This document shows, one piece after another, positions 1 through 6,273 of a stretch of 64,000 nt of DNA (position 1 is its first letter; each line of letters begins with the position of its first letter). This DNA comes from Bacteroides intestinalis (GTDB taxonomy: Bacteria > Bacteroidota > Bacteroidia > Bacteroidales > Bacteroidaceae): contig NZ_CABJDN010000004.1 in NCBI RefSeq assembly GCF_902364365.1, positions 62,001-126,000 on the forward strand. The letters are read 5' to 3'. Position numbers and translations under genes: made by a program. The notes below the pieces were generated by a model that saw only the letters and a list, made by a program, of their open reading frames with translations, searched no databases and was not told where the DNA came from.

Positions 1-1
1 T

Positions 2-253
2 ATTCTTTCTCACAATCGTCCCGGTTCCACACTTTCAGTCCGTATGTCCGTGTATGATTTTGCCGGGCGGGAAATGTGGACACATATAGAGAAAGGAATA
101 TCTGAAGGACAAACTTATTATGTGGAATGGGATTTGTGTAGTAACGGTGGGCAACGTCTGGCACCAGGTGTTTATCTGTATCGTGCGTCTATTGTCTCTG
201 ATGGCAGTCGTGAAAGTACGAAATCACAGAAAATCATTATCTTGTCACAATAA
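2..253 (+). CDS. porU: PorU C-terminal fragment (type IX secretion sortase), 5' end outside window
   Basis: The frame is open from base 2 to the stop at 253, so this is the last 83 or so codons of a longer gene; the internal ATG at 44 is not a real start. The visible part reads as a C-terminal beta-sandwich module: a HNRPGS segment, then VYDFAGREMW, WDL, GGQRLAPGVYLYR and a final basic KSQKIIILSQ. This pattern is the C-terminal end typical of PorU, the gingipain-like sortase that removes the C-terminal signal from type IX secretion cargo at the cell surface. The call leans on the porV gene that follows 151 bases downstream, the usual neighbour. Without the catalytic domain in view, another C-terminal-domain protein is possible. 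Confidence 0.7.
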   Translation: MLSHNRPGSTLSVRMSVYDFAGREMWTHIEKGISEGQTYYVEWDLCSNGGQRLAPGVYLYRASIVSDGSRESTKSQKIIILSQ

Positions 254-324
254 ACAGGGGGATTCTCTGTTTTATTAGTATTGTTATTAGAAATCATAAG
301 CATCTCAATTGAAAGGAGTAACTA

Positions 325-354
325 AATTCTCCTCCTCCCAAGAGGAGGGGAATT
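325..354. repeat. Intergenic hairpin between porU and porV
   Basis: Thirteen-base arms (325-337 and 342-354) made of CTCCTC/GAGGAG and AATTC/GAATT pair with a single G-U wobble around a CCAA loop. It lies between the porU stop and the porV promoter. It could end porU transcription, but no uridine run follows on the plus strand, so an RNA processing or dispersed-repeat role is equally possible. Confidence 0.6.
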
Positions 355-372
355 AAGTTAGATTTTGTTTTT

Positions 373-380
373 TATATTTG
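373..380 (+). promoter_or_regulatory. Candidate -7 box for porV
   Basis: TATATTTG matches the Bacteroidota TAnnTTTG -7 element 25 bases before the porV start. No convincing TTTG -33 element lies 19-21 bases upstream. If used, porV can be transcribed apart from porU with a leader of under 20 bases. Confidence 0.4.
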
Positions 381-404
381 AGATCGTATTATAAATAATA
401 TCGT

Positions 405-1580
405 ATGAAGAAATACATCTTACTATTAATCATAGCTTTCTTGTCCGTACACCTTCTTGCCCAAGACAAGAATCAGTTTAACCCTGTTAATACCGGTGTT
501 AACTCTCTGGGTATTGCCCCTGACTCCCGTGGTGGTGGTATGGGAGATGTGGGTGCGGCTACAGATCCGGACGTGAACTCCCAATTCTGGAACCCGGCAA
601 AGTATCCGTTTACGATCAGCCGTGCCGGAGTAGCGGTTTCATATACTCCCTGGTTGCGTAAGCTGGTGAATGATATTGACTTGGCATATCTGGCAGGGTA
701 CTATCGCATCGGAGATTATCAGGCAGTCAGCGGTTCTTTGCGCTATTTCTCTTTGGGGGAAGTACCCGTGGGATATACCGGTGATGAGAATTCTCCGGGA
801 TATACGATTAAACCTTATGAGATGGCGGTGGATATAGCTTACTCACGTATGCTTTCCGAACGTTTCTCTGCAGCGGTTGCATTACGGTATATTTACTCCG
901 ACCTGGCATATAGAGAAGACGAAGAAGTTTCTGCCGGTTCCGCTTTTGCTGCCGACATTGCCTTCTATTATACAAATTACATCATACTTGCCCAGCGTGA
1001 GTGCATGCTTTCTTTTGGATTGAATGCTTCTAATATCGGTACGAAGATTTCTTATGATAGTGGTAATACCAGTCAGTTCCTGCCTACTAACTTGCGTTTG
1101 GGTGCTTCTTTATTGTTCCCGATAGATGATTACAATACAATTGGAGTTAGTTTCGACGCCAATAAATATATGGTTCCCACCCGTCCTATCCGTGGAGAAG
1201 ACGAGTCACAGGAAGAATATGAAGAACGCCTGGACCGTGATTATAATGACATTTCACCCATTAAGGGTATTTTCAAATCTTTCAGTGATGCTCCCGGTGG
1301 TTTCAAGGAAGAATTGCAGGAGATACAATGGTCGTTGGGATTGGAATATACCTATCACGAACAGTTCTCCATTCGCGGTGGTTATCATTGGGAACATGAG
1401 AACAAAGGGAACCGTAAGTATTTCTCTTTCGGAGCAGGTTTCAAAATGAGCGTGTTCTCACTGGATGCTGCTTACCTGGTATCTACAGCACAGAGCAATC
1501 CGCTCGACCAGACACTTCGCTTCACGTTAGGTTTCGACCTTGACGGAATAAAGGACTTGTTCGGGCGTCGCAGAAGATGA
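405..1580 (+). CDS. porV: PorV, type IX secretion outer membrane protein
   Basis: PorV is an outer membrane beta-barrel that works with PorU to pass cargo from the translocon to the sortase and on to the cell surface. The 391-residue protein starts with a signal peptide (about residues 1-19, ending LLAQ) and carries the family's conserved N-terminal stretch with GVNSLGIAPDSRGGGMGD and FWNPAKYPF. The rest alternates short beta-strands with aromatic ends, as expected for a barrel, and the tail ends in a basic RRRR. Length is normal for the family. It follows porU. No other type IX components are in this window, so whether a complete secretion system exists cannot be judged here. Confidence 0.88.
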   Translation: MKKYILLLIIAFLSVHLLAQDKNQFNPVNTGVNSLGIAPDSRGGGMGDVGAATDPDVNSQFWNPAKYPFTISRAGVAVSYTPWLRKLVNDIDLAYLAGYYRIGDYQAVSGSLRYFSLGEVPVGYTGDENSPGYTIKPYEMAVDIAYSRMLSERFSAAVALRYIYSDLAYREDEEVSAGSAFAADIAFYYTNYIILAQRECMLSFGLNASNIGTKISYDSGNTSQFLPTNLRLGASLLFPIDDYNTIGVSFDANKYMVPTRPIRGEDESQEEYEERLDRDYNDISPIKGIFKSFSDAPGGFKEELQEIQWSLGLEYTYHEQFSIRGGYHWEHENKGNRKYFSFGAGFKMSVFSLDAAYLVSTAQSNPLDQTLRFTLGFDLDGIKDLFGRRRR

Positions 1581-1585
1581 AGTAG

Positions 1586-1613
1586 TTACGAGCTACGAGT
1601 TACGGGCTACAAG
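1586..1613. repeat. Short degenerate 7-bp tandem repeat
   Basis: Four head-to-tail units of about 7 bases with consensus TACGAGY lie between the convergent ends of porV and the retropepsin-like gene. The last codons and stop of the minus-strand gene fall inside the repeat, so the repeat sets that protein's C-terminus. One of several degenerate tandem-repeat spacers in this window. Confidence 0.6.
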
Positions 1614-3096
1614 TACCTTTCGGCAGAAGAGGGGAGTCGTGTGTAGGGCATTCAGCGATGCTCGTTCCAGTATTCAGATATATATCTGCTATCCCCAATA
1701 GTATATCTGTTATATTCAATTGGTCTTCCGGTAGTTTTAAACGTAGCTTTTTGCTATCGTAGATCATTGCGTTTTTTCCTTGCATCTTCGGGGTGGTTTT
1801 CACGAACATATCCTTCAGATTAATTGTAATCGTGCTGAAGCTCCGGAACATGTCCATTCCTACTATTCCATCTCCGGCAAAATGAAGAGCATTTTGTTCA
1901 GGTGTTGCCACTACGTTGAGACTGTCTGTACAGCCCGTATACTCACCTATCTGGAAGCATGCTCCCGGCAGTTTGTAAATGCATACCCGTGCTGTGCCAC
2001 CGAAACCGCCAAGTCCCATCGAGTCCCTTTCTGCTATTCGTTCGATACGATCTTTATGCTGCTCAAAGTAATCATAATTGAGATGGCTGAAGCAGGAGCC
2101 GCTGTCGAAGTTCATTTGCAATAGTTCATGGTCGTATACGATTTCCAGGTTCAGGAGGTTCTTTCCTGTAAAACAAATGTTCGGGGCAAAGCCGGGCGTG
2201 GGAGTCAGTTCTTTGGGAATAATCATTCGGTTGTTGCGTAAATCCAGTTGTATTTCCTGAAGTTGATTGAGGAAAGGCAGTCCGATGATGACTTCCAGAT
2301 ATTTCATGTAGCGGTCGGCCTTTTCTTCTCCGGTTTTCATATCCAACACGTAGAAAGGTACGTTTCGCATCACGAGCGGACCTGTTTTTATCTCTTCGGC
2401 AATGGCGAATTGTCCACTTCCCGTACCTATCCCATTTGCAGTGATTTCTACGTCCAGTATTTTCATGCCACAGGCTTTTGCTACTTCGGGGGTGACTACA
2501 TTGACACTTGCACCTGTATCCAATATGAAGTTCCGTTCTTTTCCATTCACACTGCCTTCCATAGCTATGGCGGTGGCTCCCGAACCTTTTGGACCTACAC
2601 TGTCTATGCGAATGGGCAGCGCTAAATCCGTATCTGGCTTCTCCCATTGGTATAGGGCATATTGGGACAAAGCGCGATATTCTTTTTCTTTTCTCCGGTA
2701 TCCGGCAAGGAAAGTACTGTCCACCTGGCCTTCCACCTGGTCACAGAAATTTTTCAGTGTTTCGGCAGCTTGGTCGTTAGCACCCAGCTTGCTCAGGTTT
2801 TCGGATAATAGGTAAATCATGGAAGCAGTATTCTCAAAGCCCATATTACTTTGTTGCTCGTTCAGCAATTTGCCTATAGATTCGTAGGCAGCTTGGGGAC
2901 GGTTGAAGAAATTATCCAGTAGTGCCTGACCGAATTCTTGCAGGAAAGGGTGTAAAGAATCTTTGTTGACGGCGAATTCGCGTTGCAGACTGAACCAGTT
3001 TTCCTGATTCATATAAGTTCCGGCTCGTTCATCAGCTGTTTGTGCAGATGTGCTGAGGCTCATACAGAGAAGTAAAAAGAGCAGTATTGTCTTCAT
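1600..3096 (-). CDS. Secreted retropepsin-like aspartyl protease, two-lobed
   Basis: Predicted exported protein of about 498 residues. I chose the ATG at 3096, which opens a clean signal peptide (MKTILLFLLL, ending in SAQT); the upstream ATG at 3147 lies at or before the likely transcription start given by the -7 box at 3145-3152. An N-terminal helical region of about 150 residues is followed by two retropepsin-type lobes: the first has DTGAS (near residue 193), the second has DSGS in the matching place (near residue 331). Each lobe ends in a hydrophobic-hydrophobic-G motif (VIIGLPFL and GIVGMDMF). The DTG/DSG pairing suggests a single-chain, pepsin-like arrangement. Substrate is unknown. It stands alone, convergent with porV. 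Confidence 0.75.
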   Translation of the reverse strand: MKTILLFLLLCMSLSTSAQTADERAGTYMNQENWFSLQREFAVNKDSLHPFLQEFGQALLDNFFNRPQAAYESIGKLLNEQQSNMGFENTASMIYLLSENLSKLGANDQAAETLKNFCDQVEGQVDSTFLAGYRRKEKEYRALSQYALYQWEKPDTDLALPIRIDSVGPKGSGATAIAMEGSVNGKERNFILDTGASVNVVTPEVAKACGMKILDVEITANGIGTGSGQFAIAEEIKTGPLVMRNVPFYVLDMKTGEEKADRYMKYLEVIIGLPFLNQLQEIQLDLRNNRMIIPKELTPTPGFAPNICFTGKNLLNLEIVYDHELLQMNFDSGSCFSHLNYDYFEQHKDRIERIAERDSMGLGGFGGTARVCIYKLPGACFQIGEYTGCTDSLNVVATPEQNALHFAGDGIVGMDMFRSFSTITINLKDMFVKTTPKMQGKNAMIYDSKKLRLKLPEDQLNITDILLGIADIYLNTGTSIAECPTHDSPLLPKGTCSP

Positions 3097-3144
3097 GTCT
3101 ACAGATTGTTTAGAGTTAGCCAATCTTCTTGATGATTCATTCTT

Positions 3145-3152
3145 CAAATATA
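3145..3152 (-). promoter_or_regulatory. -7 box for the retropepsin-like gene
   Basis: On the minus strand this reads TATATTTG, a match to TAnnTTTG. Transcription would begin near 3139, leaving a leader of about 40 bases before the ATG at 3096 and ruling out the upstream ATG at 3147. Confidence 0.55.
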
Positions 3153-3200
3153 CGAAATATATTGTTCTTCTGTCTAAAAAACAATAAATTAGCTCGTGTT

Positions 3201-3383
3201 TTTTCGGTTATGAACTAAATGATAAATAATCTTTTAGACGCAGATGACACGGATGACGCGGATCTTTTTTTTTATCCACTTTTATAGCGCAGCCTTTTAA
3301 ATCCGCGTTATCCGTGTCATCCGCGTCTAAAAAATAATATACCGAATGGGCTAATCACTTATCACCAAACACTAATCACTTTT
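3201..3383. repeat. Dispersed palindromic repeat, copy 1
   Basis: A 183-bp block nearly identical to 10957-11139. Its core is an inverted repeat with 30-base arms (3234-3263 and 3301-3330; two mismatches). Each arm is a run of 9-bp units of the form GGATGACRC. The loop contains a T-run and TCCACTTTTATAGCGCAGCC. Conserved flanks (TTTTCGGTTATGA on the left, AATCACTTATCACCAAACAC on the right) extend beyond the hairpin, so the whole block was copied. No open reading frame. It behaves like a non-coding mobile or dispersed repeat of unknown mechanism. Confidence 0.9.
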
Positions 3384-3459
3384 ATTCCTTTCTTTTCCGA
3401 TATGAATTATCTTACTTCACCTTTATATGTACACAGTTGTTTCCTTGCATGGAAGTTCA

Positions 3460-3614
3460 GTTTACTCCAAATGGTAACTTTAGTAACCCCACACGGTAAC
3501 TCCATTTACATGCTGAGGTAAAGACCGTTACATGCCGAGGTAAAGGTCGTTACAATAAGGAGTAAAGGCCGTTACATACGGCAGTAAATGCTTTTACATC
3601 TAACAGTAAACCGT
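3460..3614. repeat. Seven-unit array of degenerate 22-bp repeats
   Basis: Units start at 3460, 3482, 3505, 3527, 3549, 3571 and 3593, spaced 22-23 bases. The central units read GTTACATGCCG-AGGTAAAGGTC, so each 22-mer is two 11-base halves in opposite orientation (GTTAC... and ...GTAAA). There are no unique spacers, so it is not CRISPR. A partial unit (CGGTAAATGC) follows at 3615. The array lies in gene-poor DNA downstream of the 6S-like RNA. Function unknown; binding sites for a repressor or a structured transcript are both possible. Confidence 0.85.
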
Positions 3615-3901
3615 CGGTAAATGCTATTGGTTGATTATCAATAAACTAACAAGAATCCCGTTAGCAATCTTTCATTCATAATTGATGGGCTTTGATATTT
3701 TGTGATGTAAAAAGCTGGATATGTATCCCGTTGATATTTAGTTTTGTTTGTCCGTCCTCTTTTGTCAAAGGCAAGTAGTAACATATTCATGTTACGTTTT
3801 CGGCTTCTCAGTCGTCCGGTATCCACATCTACCCGATTTGACTTGCCTTTGAGGTTAAAAGAGTTTTTTACTGCTCCCGTCCAATGTTGTCTGATAAGCA
3901 T

Positions 3902-3931
3902 AAAAAAAGCGGTAAGCATTTGCCTATCCGC
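3902..3931 (-). terminator. Terminator of the 6S-like RNA
   Basis: On the minus strand GCGG and CCGC arms (3928-3931 and 3909-3912), extended inward by further pairs, are followed directly by seven U residues (3902-3908). The arms overlap the closing helix of the RNA, so terminator and mature fold share bases. Confidence 0.7.
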
Positions 3932-4098
3932 CAGAGAGGGAGTCGAAGCCCTTACGCACAAACAGGAAACGCCTACCGCATAAACGGTAAGGCGTATAGT
4001 CTGTTCTATGTGCGTATAGATAATTTCGACTTTTCTCTGGCACAAGAATCAGCTAAACGCTTTTTCTTTAATATGTAAAATCATAGTCGTGTTTACGA
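3905..4098 (-). ncRNA. ssrS: Candidate 6S RNA (Bacteroidota type)
   Basis: The minus strand folds as one long interrupted hairpin. Working inward: an 8-bp helix (4055-4062 with 3914-3921), an internal loop, a perfect 7-bp helix GCCAGAG/CTCTGGC (4035-4041 with 3930-3936), a large open bubble whose 3' side forms a small AGGG/CCCT hairpin (3937-3952), then an 8-bp helix (4009-4016 with 3953-3960), a 5-bp helix and a 9-bp bulged helix capped by TTTATG. This closing stem, central bubble and apical stem is the layout of 6S RNA, which mimics an open promoter and binds housekeeping RNA polymerase. Length near 190 nt, a -7 box upstream and a terminator downstream agree. The identity rests on structure, not on sequence match. 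Confidence 0.65.
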
Positions 4099-4103
4099 CT
4101 GCA

Positions 4104-4111
4104 CAAATATA
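4104..4111 (-). promoter_or_regulatory. -7 box for the 6S-like RNA
   Basis: Minus-strand TATATTTG, matching TAnnTTTG, places the 5' end near 4098. Just inside the transcript is a perfect 6-bp hairpin (4085-4100, AGTCGT/ACGACT, loop AAAC), which may protect the 5' end. Confidence 0.55.
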
Positions 4112-4223
4112 TAAAATAATCGAATTACAGAGCACTGAATCTGCTGTCTTTTTCAGTGAATACTATTTTTCTTTCATTATGCATGAATCCGGCAGCAAAC
4201 GTTTCCGATGAATTACTACCGAA

Positions 4224-4254
4224 AGATATCTGAAACTTTTCTTTTCAGATATTT
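4224..4254. promoter_or_regulatory. Palindrome upstream of the DUF6377 gene
   Basis: ATATCTGAAA (4226-4235) and TTTCAGATAT (4243-4252) form a perfect inverted repeat with a 7-base spacer. It ends 8 bases before the TACTTTTG -7 box, covering the -33 region. This is where a repressor would block polymerase; autoregulation is an inference. Confidence 0.45.
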
Positions 4255-4260
4255 ATTCTG

Positions 4261-4268
4261 TACTTTTG
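4261..4268 (+). promoter_or_regulatory. -7 box for the DUF6377 gene
   Basis: TACTTTTG matches TAnnTTTG and lies 36 bases before the start codon at 4305. Confidence 0.55.
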
Positions 4269-4304
4269 TCCGTGAAAATCTATTGTTAAACCGAAAAAAT
4301 CCGT

Positions 4305-5924
4305 ATGAGGCAACTAAAAGTACTTCTGGTAGTCTTTTTAGCATTCCTATCCCTGCATATCTGTGCCAATGAAACAGACTCTTTGCTTCGTGAACTTGAT
4401 ATGTCTATCAGAAACCGTCCTCAGTACACCTTGAAACGTCAGGAGCAAATAGATGCCTTGCAACGGAAACTCCGTCTGTCTCATTCCGACCAGGAGCGCT
4501 ATGATCTTTACCGCGAATTATTCGGCAAATATCGCTCTTACCGTATGGACTCGGCTCTATGGGTGGCCAATCAGCGCGTAGAACTTGCCAAGCGCATGAA
4601 GAATCCCCTTTACGTTCGTTCGGCTGAACTGAATATTGCCGAAGTAATGATAGGAGTGGCCATGTATAAGGAAGGGCTGGAAATACTGGATGGAATCAAG
4701 TCCGCTGATCTGGACGCTTCCGGCGTTTCCTATTATTATTATCAGTATCACCAGGTTTATACGCTGATGGCGGATTATGCTTTCTCTGATCAGATGAAAG
4801 AACATTATCGGGGGTTGGCATACCAATATAAAGATTCTATTATCAGTATGCGCCGTCCGGGTTCACAGGGTTATCTGCTGATGATGAGTGAAAAATTGTT
4901 GTATGAAGAAAAGTATGATGAGGCCATAGAGATACTGAATAGTTGCTACAAGACGCACAAAGAGAAAGGATACAGTGTTGCCATTCCTTCTATCGGCCTC
5001 GCCAATGCTTATGCCTTTATGGGCAATACCGAATTGCAGAAGAAATATCTGGCTATTTCGGCAATTGCCGATATTCAGGCGGCAACGAAGGAATACATCT
5101 CCTTGTGGAAGTTAGCGAACCTTTTGTTTCAGGAAGGAGATATAAAACGTGCTTATACCTATATAGAATGTTCTATGCAAGATGCCACCTTCTGCAATGC
5201 ACGCTATCGTATGCAGGAAATTTCGGAAATGCTTCCCGTTATCAGCAGGACGTACGAAAACAAGTTGAAGGAGGAGAAAACACAGATGGTTGCTCTGGTC
5301 ATCCTGACATCTGTCCTGCTGATTATATTGTTGGTTGCTCTGATATTCATTTTCTATCAGATGAAGCGGCTGAATGTAGCCCGGAAAGCGGTGAACACTA
5401 TGAATGAGGAACTTAAACATATCAATTCCGATCTGTATACACTGAATGATAAGTTGCAGGAATCCAATCAGGTGAAGGAAGAATATATCGGCTATGTGTT
5501 CAATATGTGTTCCCTCTATATCAACAAACAGGAAGAGCAACGGAAAATGCTTGCCCGTAAAATCAAGACCGGACAATTGGACGATTTGTATAAGACTGTC
5601 AATTCCTCTTCTTTTGTTGCCAATGAGTTGAAAGAATTTTTCTACACGTTCGATAGTGTGTTCCTGAAACTTTATCCTCAGTTCATAGAGCAGTTCAATA
5701 CTTTGCTTCAGGAAGATGAGCGCATCTGTCCGAAGGAGGGTGAACTGCTGACACCCGAGTTGCGCGTCTTTGCTCTGATCAGATTGGGTATTACAGATAG
5801 TGGGAAGATTGCGAACTTCCTTCATTATTCTGCCCAGACGGTGTATAACTATCGTCTGAAAGTACGGAACAAATCTTTGCTTTCCAAGGATGAATTTATG
5901 GAAGCCGTGCAGCAAATAGGCTAA
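4305..5924 (+). CDS. DUF6377-type membrane regulator with TPR-like sensor and C-terminal HTH
   Basis: A 539-residue protein with a signal peptide (to about residue 20), a long helical, TPR-like periplasmic region (about 25-325), one transmembrane helix (about 328-350, MVALVILTSVLLIILLVAL), a coiled coil, and a cytoplasmic C-terminal part. The last 60 residues (LTPELRVFALIRLGITDSGK... and YSAQTVYNYRLKVRNK) look like a LuxR-like helix-turn-helix. This order matches the Bacteroidota family carrying DUF6377. It is predicted to sense a periplasmic signal and act on DNA without a separate kinase. It sits immediately upstream of a SusC/SusD operon in the same direction, so it is the likely local regulator. 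The ligand is unknown. Confidence 0.8.
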   Translation: MRQLKVLLVVFLAFLSLHICANETDSLLRELDMSIRNRPQYTLKRQEQIDALQRKLRLSHSDQERYDLYRELFGKYRSYRMDSALWVANQRVELAKRMKNPLYVRSAELNIAEVMIGVAMYKEGLEILDGIKSADLDASGVSYYYYQYHQVYTLMADYAFSDQMKEHYRGLAYQYKDSIISMRRPGSQGYLLMMSEKLLYEEKYDEAIEILNSCYKTHKEKGYSVAIPSIGLANAYAFMGNTELQKKYLAISAIADIQAATKEYISLWKLANLLFQEGDIKRAYTYIECSMQDATFCNARYRMQEISEMLPVISRTYENKLKEEKTQMVALVILTSVLLIILLVALIFIFYQMKRLNVARKAVNTMNEELKHINSDLYTLNDKLQESNQVKEEYIGYVFNMCSLYINKQEEQRKMLARKIKTGQLDDLYKTVNSSSFVANELKEFFYTFDSVFLKLYPQFIEQFNTLLQEDERICPKEGELLTPELRVFALIRLGITDSGKIANFLHYSAQTVYNYRLKVRNKSLLSKDEFMEAVQQIG

Positions 5925-5952
5925 TAAAACCTCTTTCTTTTTTCCTCAAATG

Positions 5953-6048
5953 TCTACTTAAATCTACTTTCCTGGCTCATTTGGGAAAGTGATTTTATGT
6001 TGTACTTCAATTACTTATCATTTAAAAGCTTCTACTTATATCTACTTT
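5953..6048 (+). promoter_or_regulatory. Two TCTACTT direct-repeat boxes upstream of susC
   Basis: TCTACTTAAATCTACTTT (5953-5970) recurs as TCTACTTATATCTACTTT (6031-6048) with one change in 18 bases, and another TCTACT half-site follows at 6054. The half-sites within a box are 10 bases apart, one helical turn. The second box ends 40 bases before the -7 box at 6088. This suggests activator sites for the upstream DUF6377 regulator. Confidence 0.5.
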
Positions 6049-6087
6049 ACGTATCTACTCAACTCTCTTACCCGGAAAGTTATGCTC

Positions 6088-6095
6088 TACCTTTG
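6088..6095 (+). promoter_or_regulatory. -7 box for the first susCD operon
   Basis: TACCTTTG matches TAnnTTTG. No clear -33 TTTG is seen, as expected for an activator-dependent promoter. The leader would be about 170 bases and contains the hairpin at 6198-6217. Confidence 0.55.
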
Positions 6096-6197
6096 CCGTA
6101 GAAATTAAAGTTAACAATAGATTTTCTTTGGGTATTGGTTTTTATTGGGTAAACAGGTTACACGAGGATTAGAGAAAAAAAAGTCTGTGCCGTGTGC

Positions 6198-6217
6198 GGG
6201 CGAATAGAGATTCGCCC
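6198..6217. repeat. Perfect 8-bp hairpin in the susC leader
   Basis: GGGCGAAT and ATTCGCCC flank an AGAG loop. It lies within the untranslated leader, 57 bases before the susC start. There is no U-run after it, so it is not a simple terminator; it may affect message stability or translation, or be a dispersed short palindrome. Confidence 0.6.
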
Positions 6218-6273
6218 CTACAGGTACAGAGGTAAGAGAGAATTATTTTTTTATTAACTATAATAATAACCTT

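Noticed and set aside
2126..2647. 173-codon frame within the retropepsin-like gene on the same strand
   Set aside because: Shadow frame; the retropepsin frame has signal peptide, both DTG/DSG motifs and full length.
3460..3614. CRISPR array
   Set aside because: Units are contiguous and degenerate at 22-bp spacing, with no unique spacers and no cas genes.
3930..4041. tRNA-like features: 7-bp acceptor-like helix and a TTCGAC loop
   Set aside because: The T-arm stem is mismatched, there is no D-arm or anticodon arm of tRNA size, and the interior is one long hairpin. The 6S layout explains all helices better. Too short and without a tag reading frame for tmRNA.
3638..4078. Open reading frames on both strands (135, 79 and 64 codons) in the gene-poor region
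   Set aside because: They overlap the predicted 6S-like RNA and its promoter, have atypical composition with no recognisable domain, and no promoter or start context of their own.
5112..5915. 267-codon minus-strand frame inside the DUF6377 gene, and similar long antisense frames in susC and susD
   Set aside because: Composition rich in His, Ile and Phe is typical of the antisense of coding DNA; no domains.
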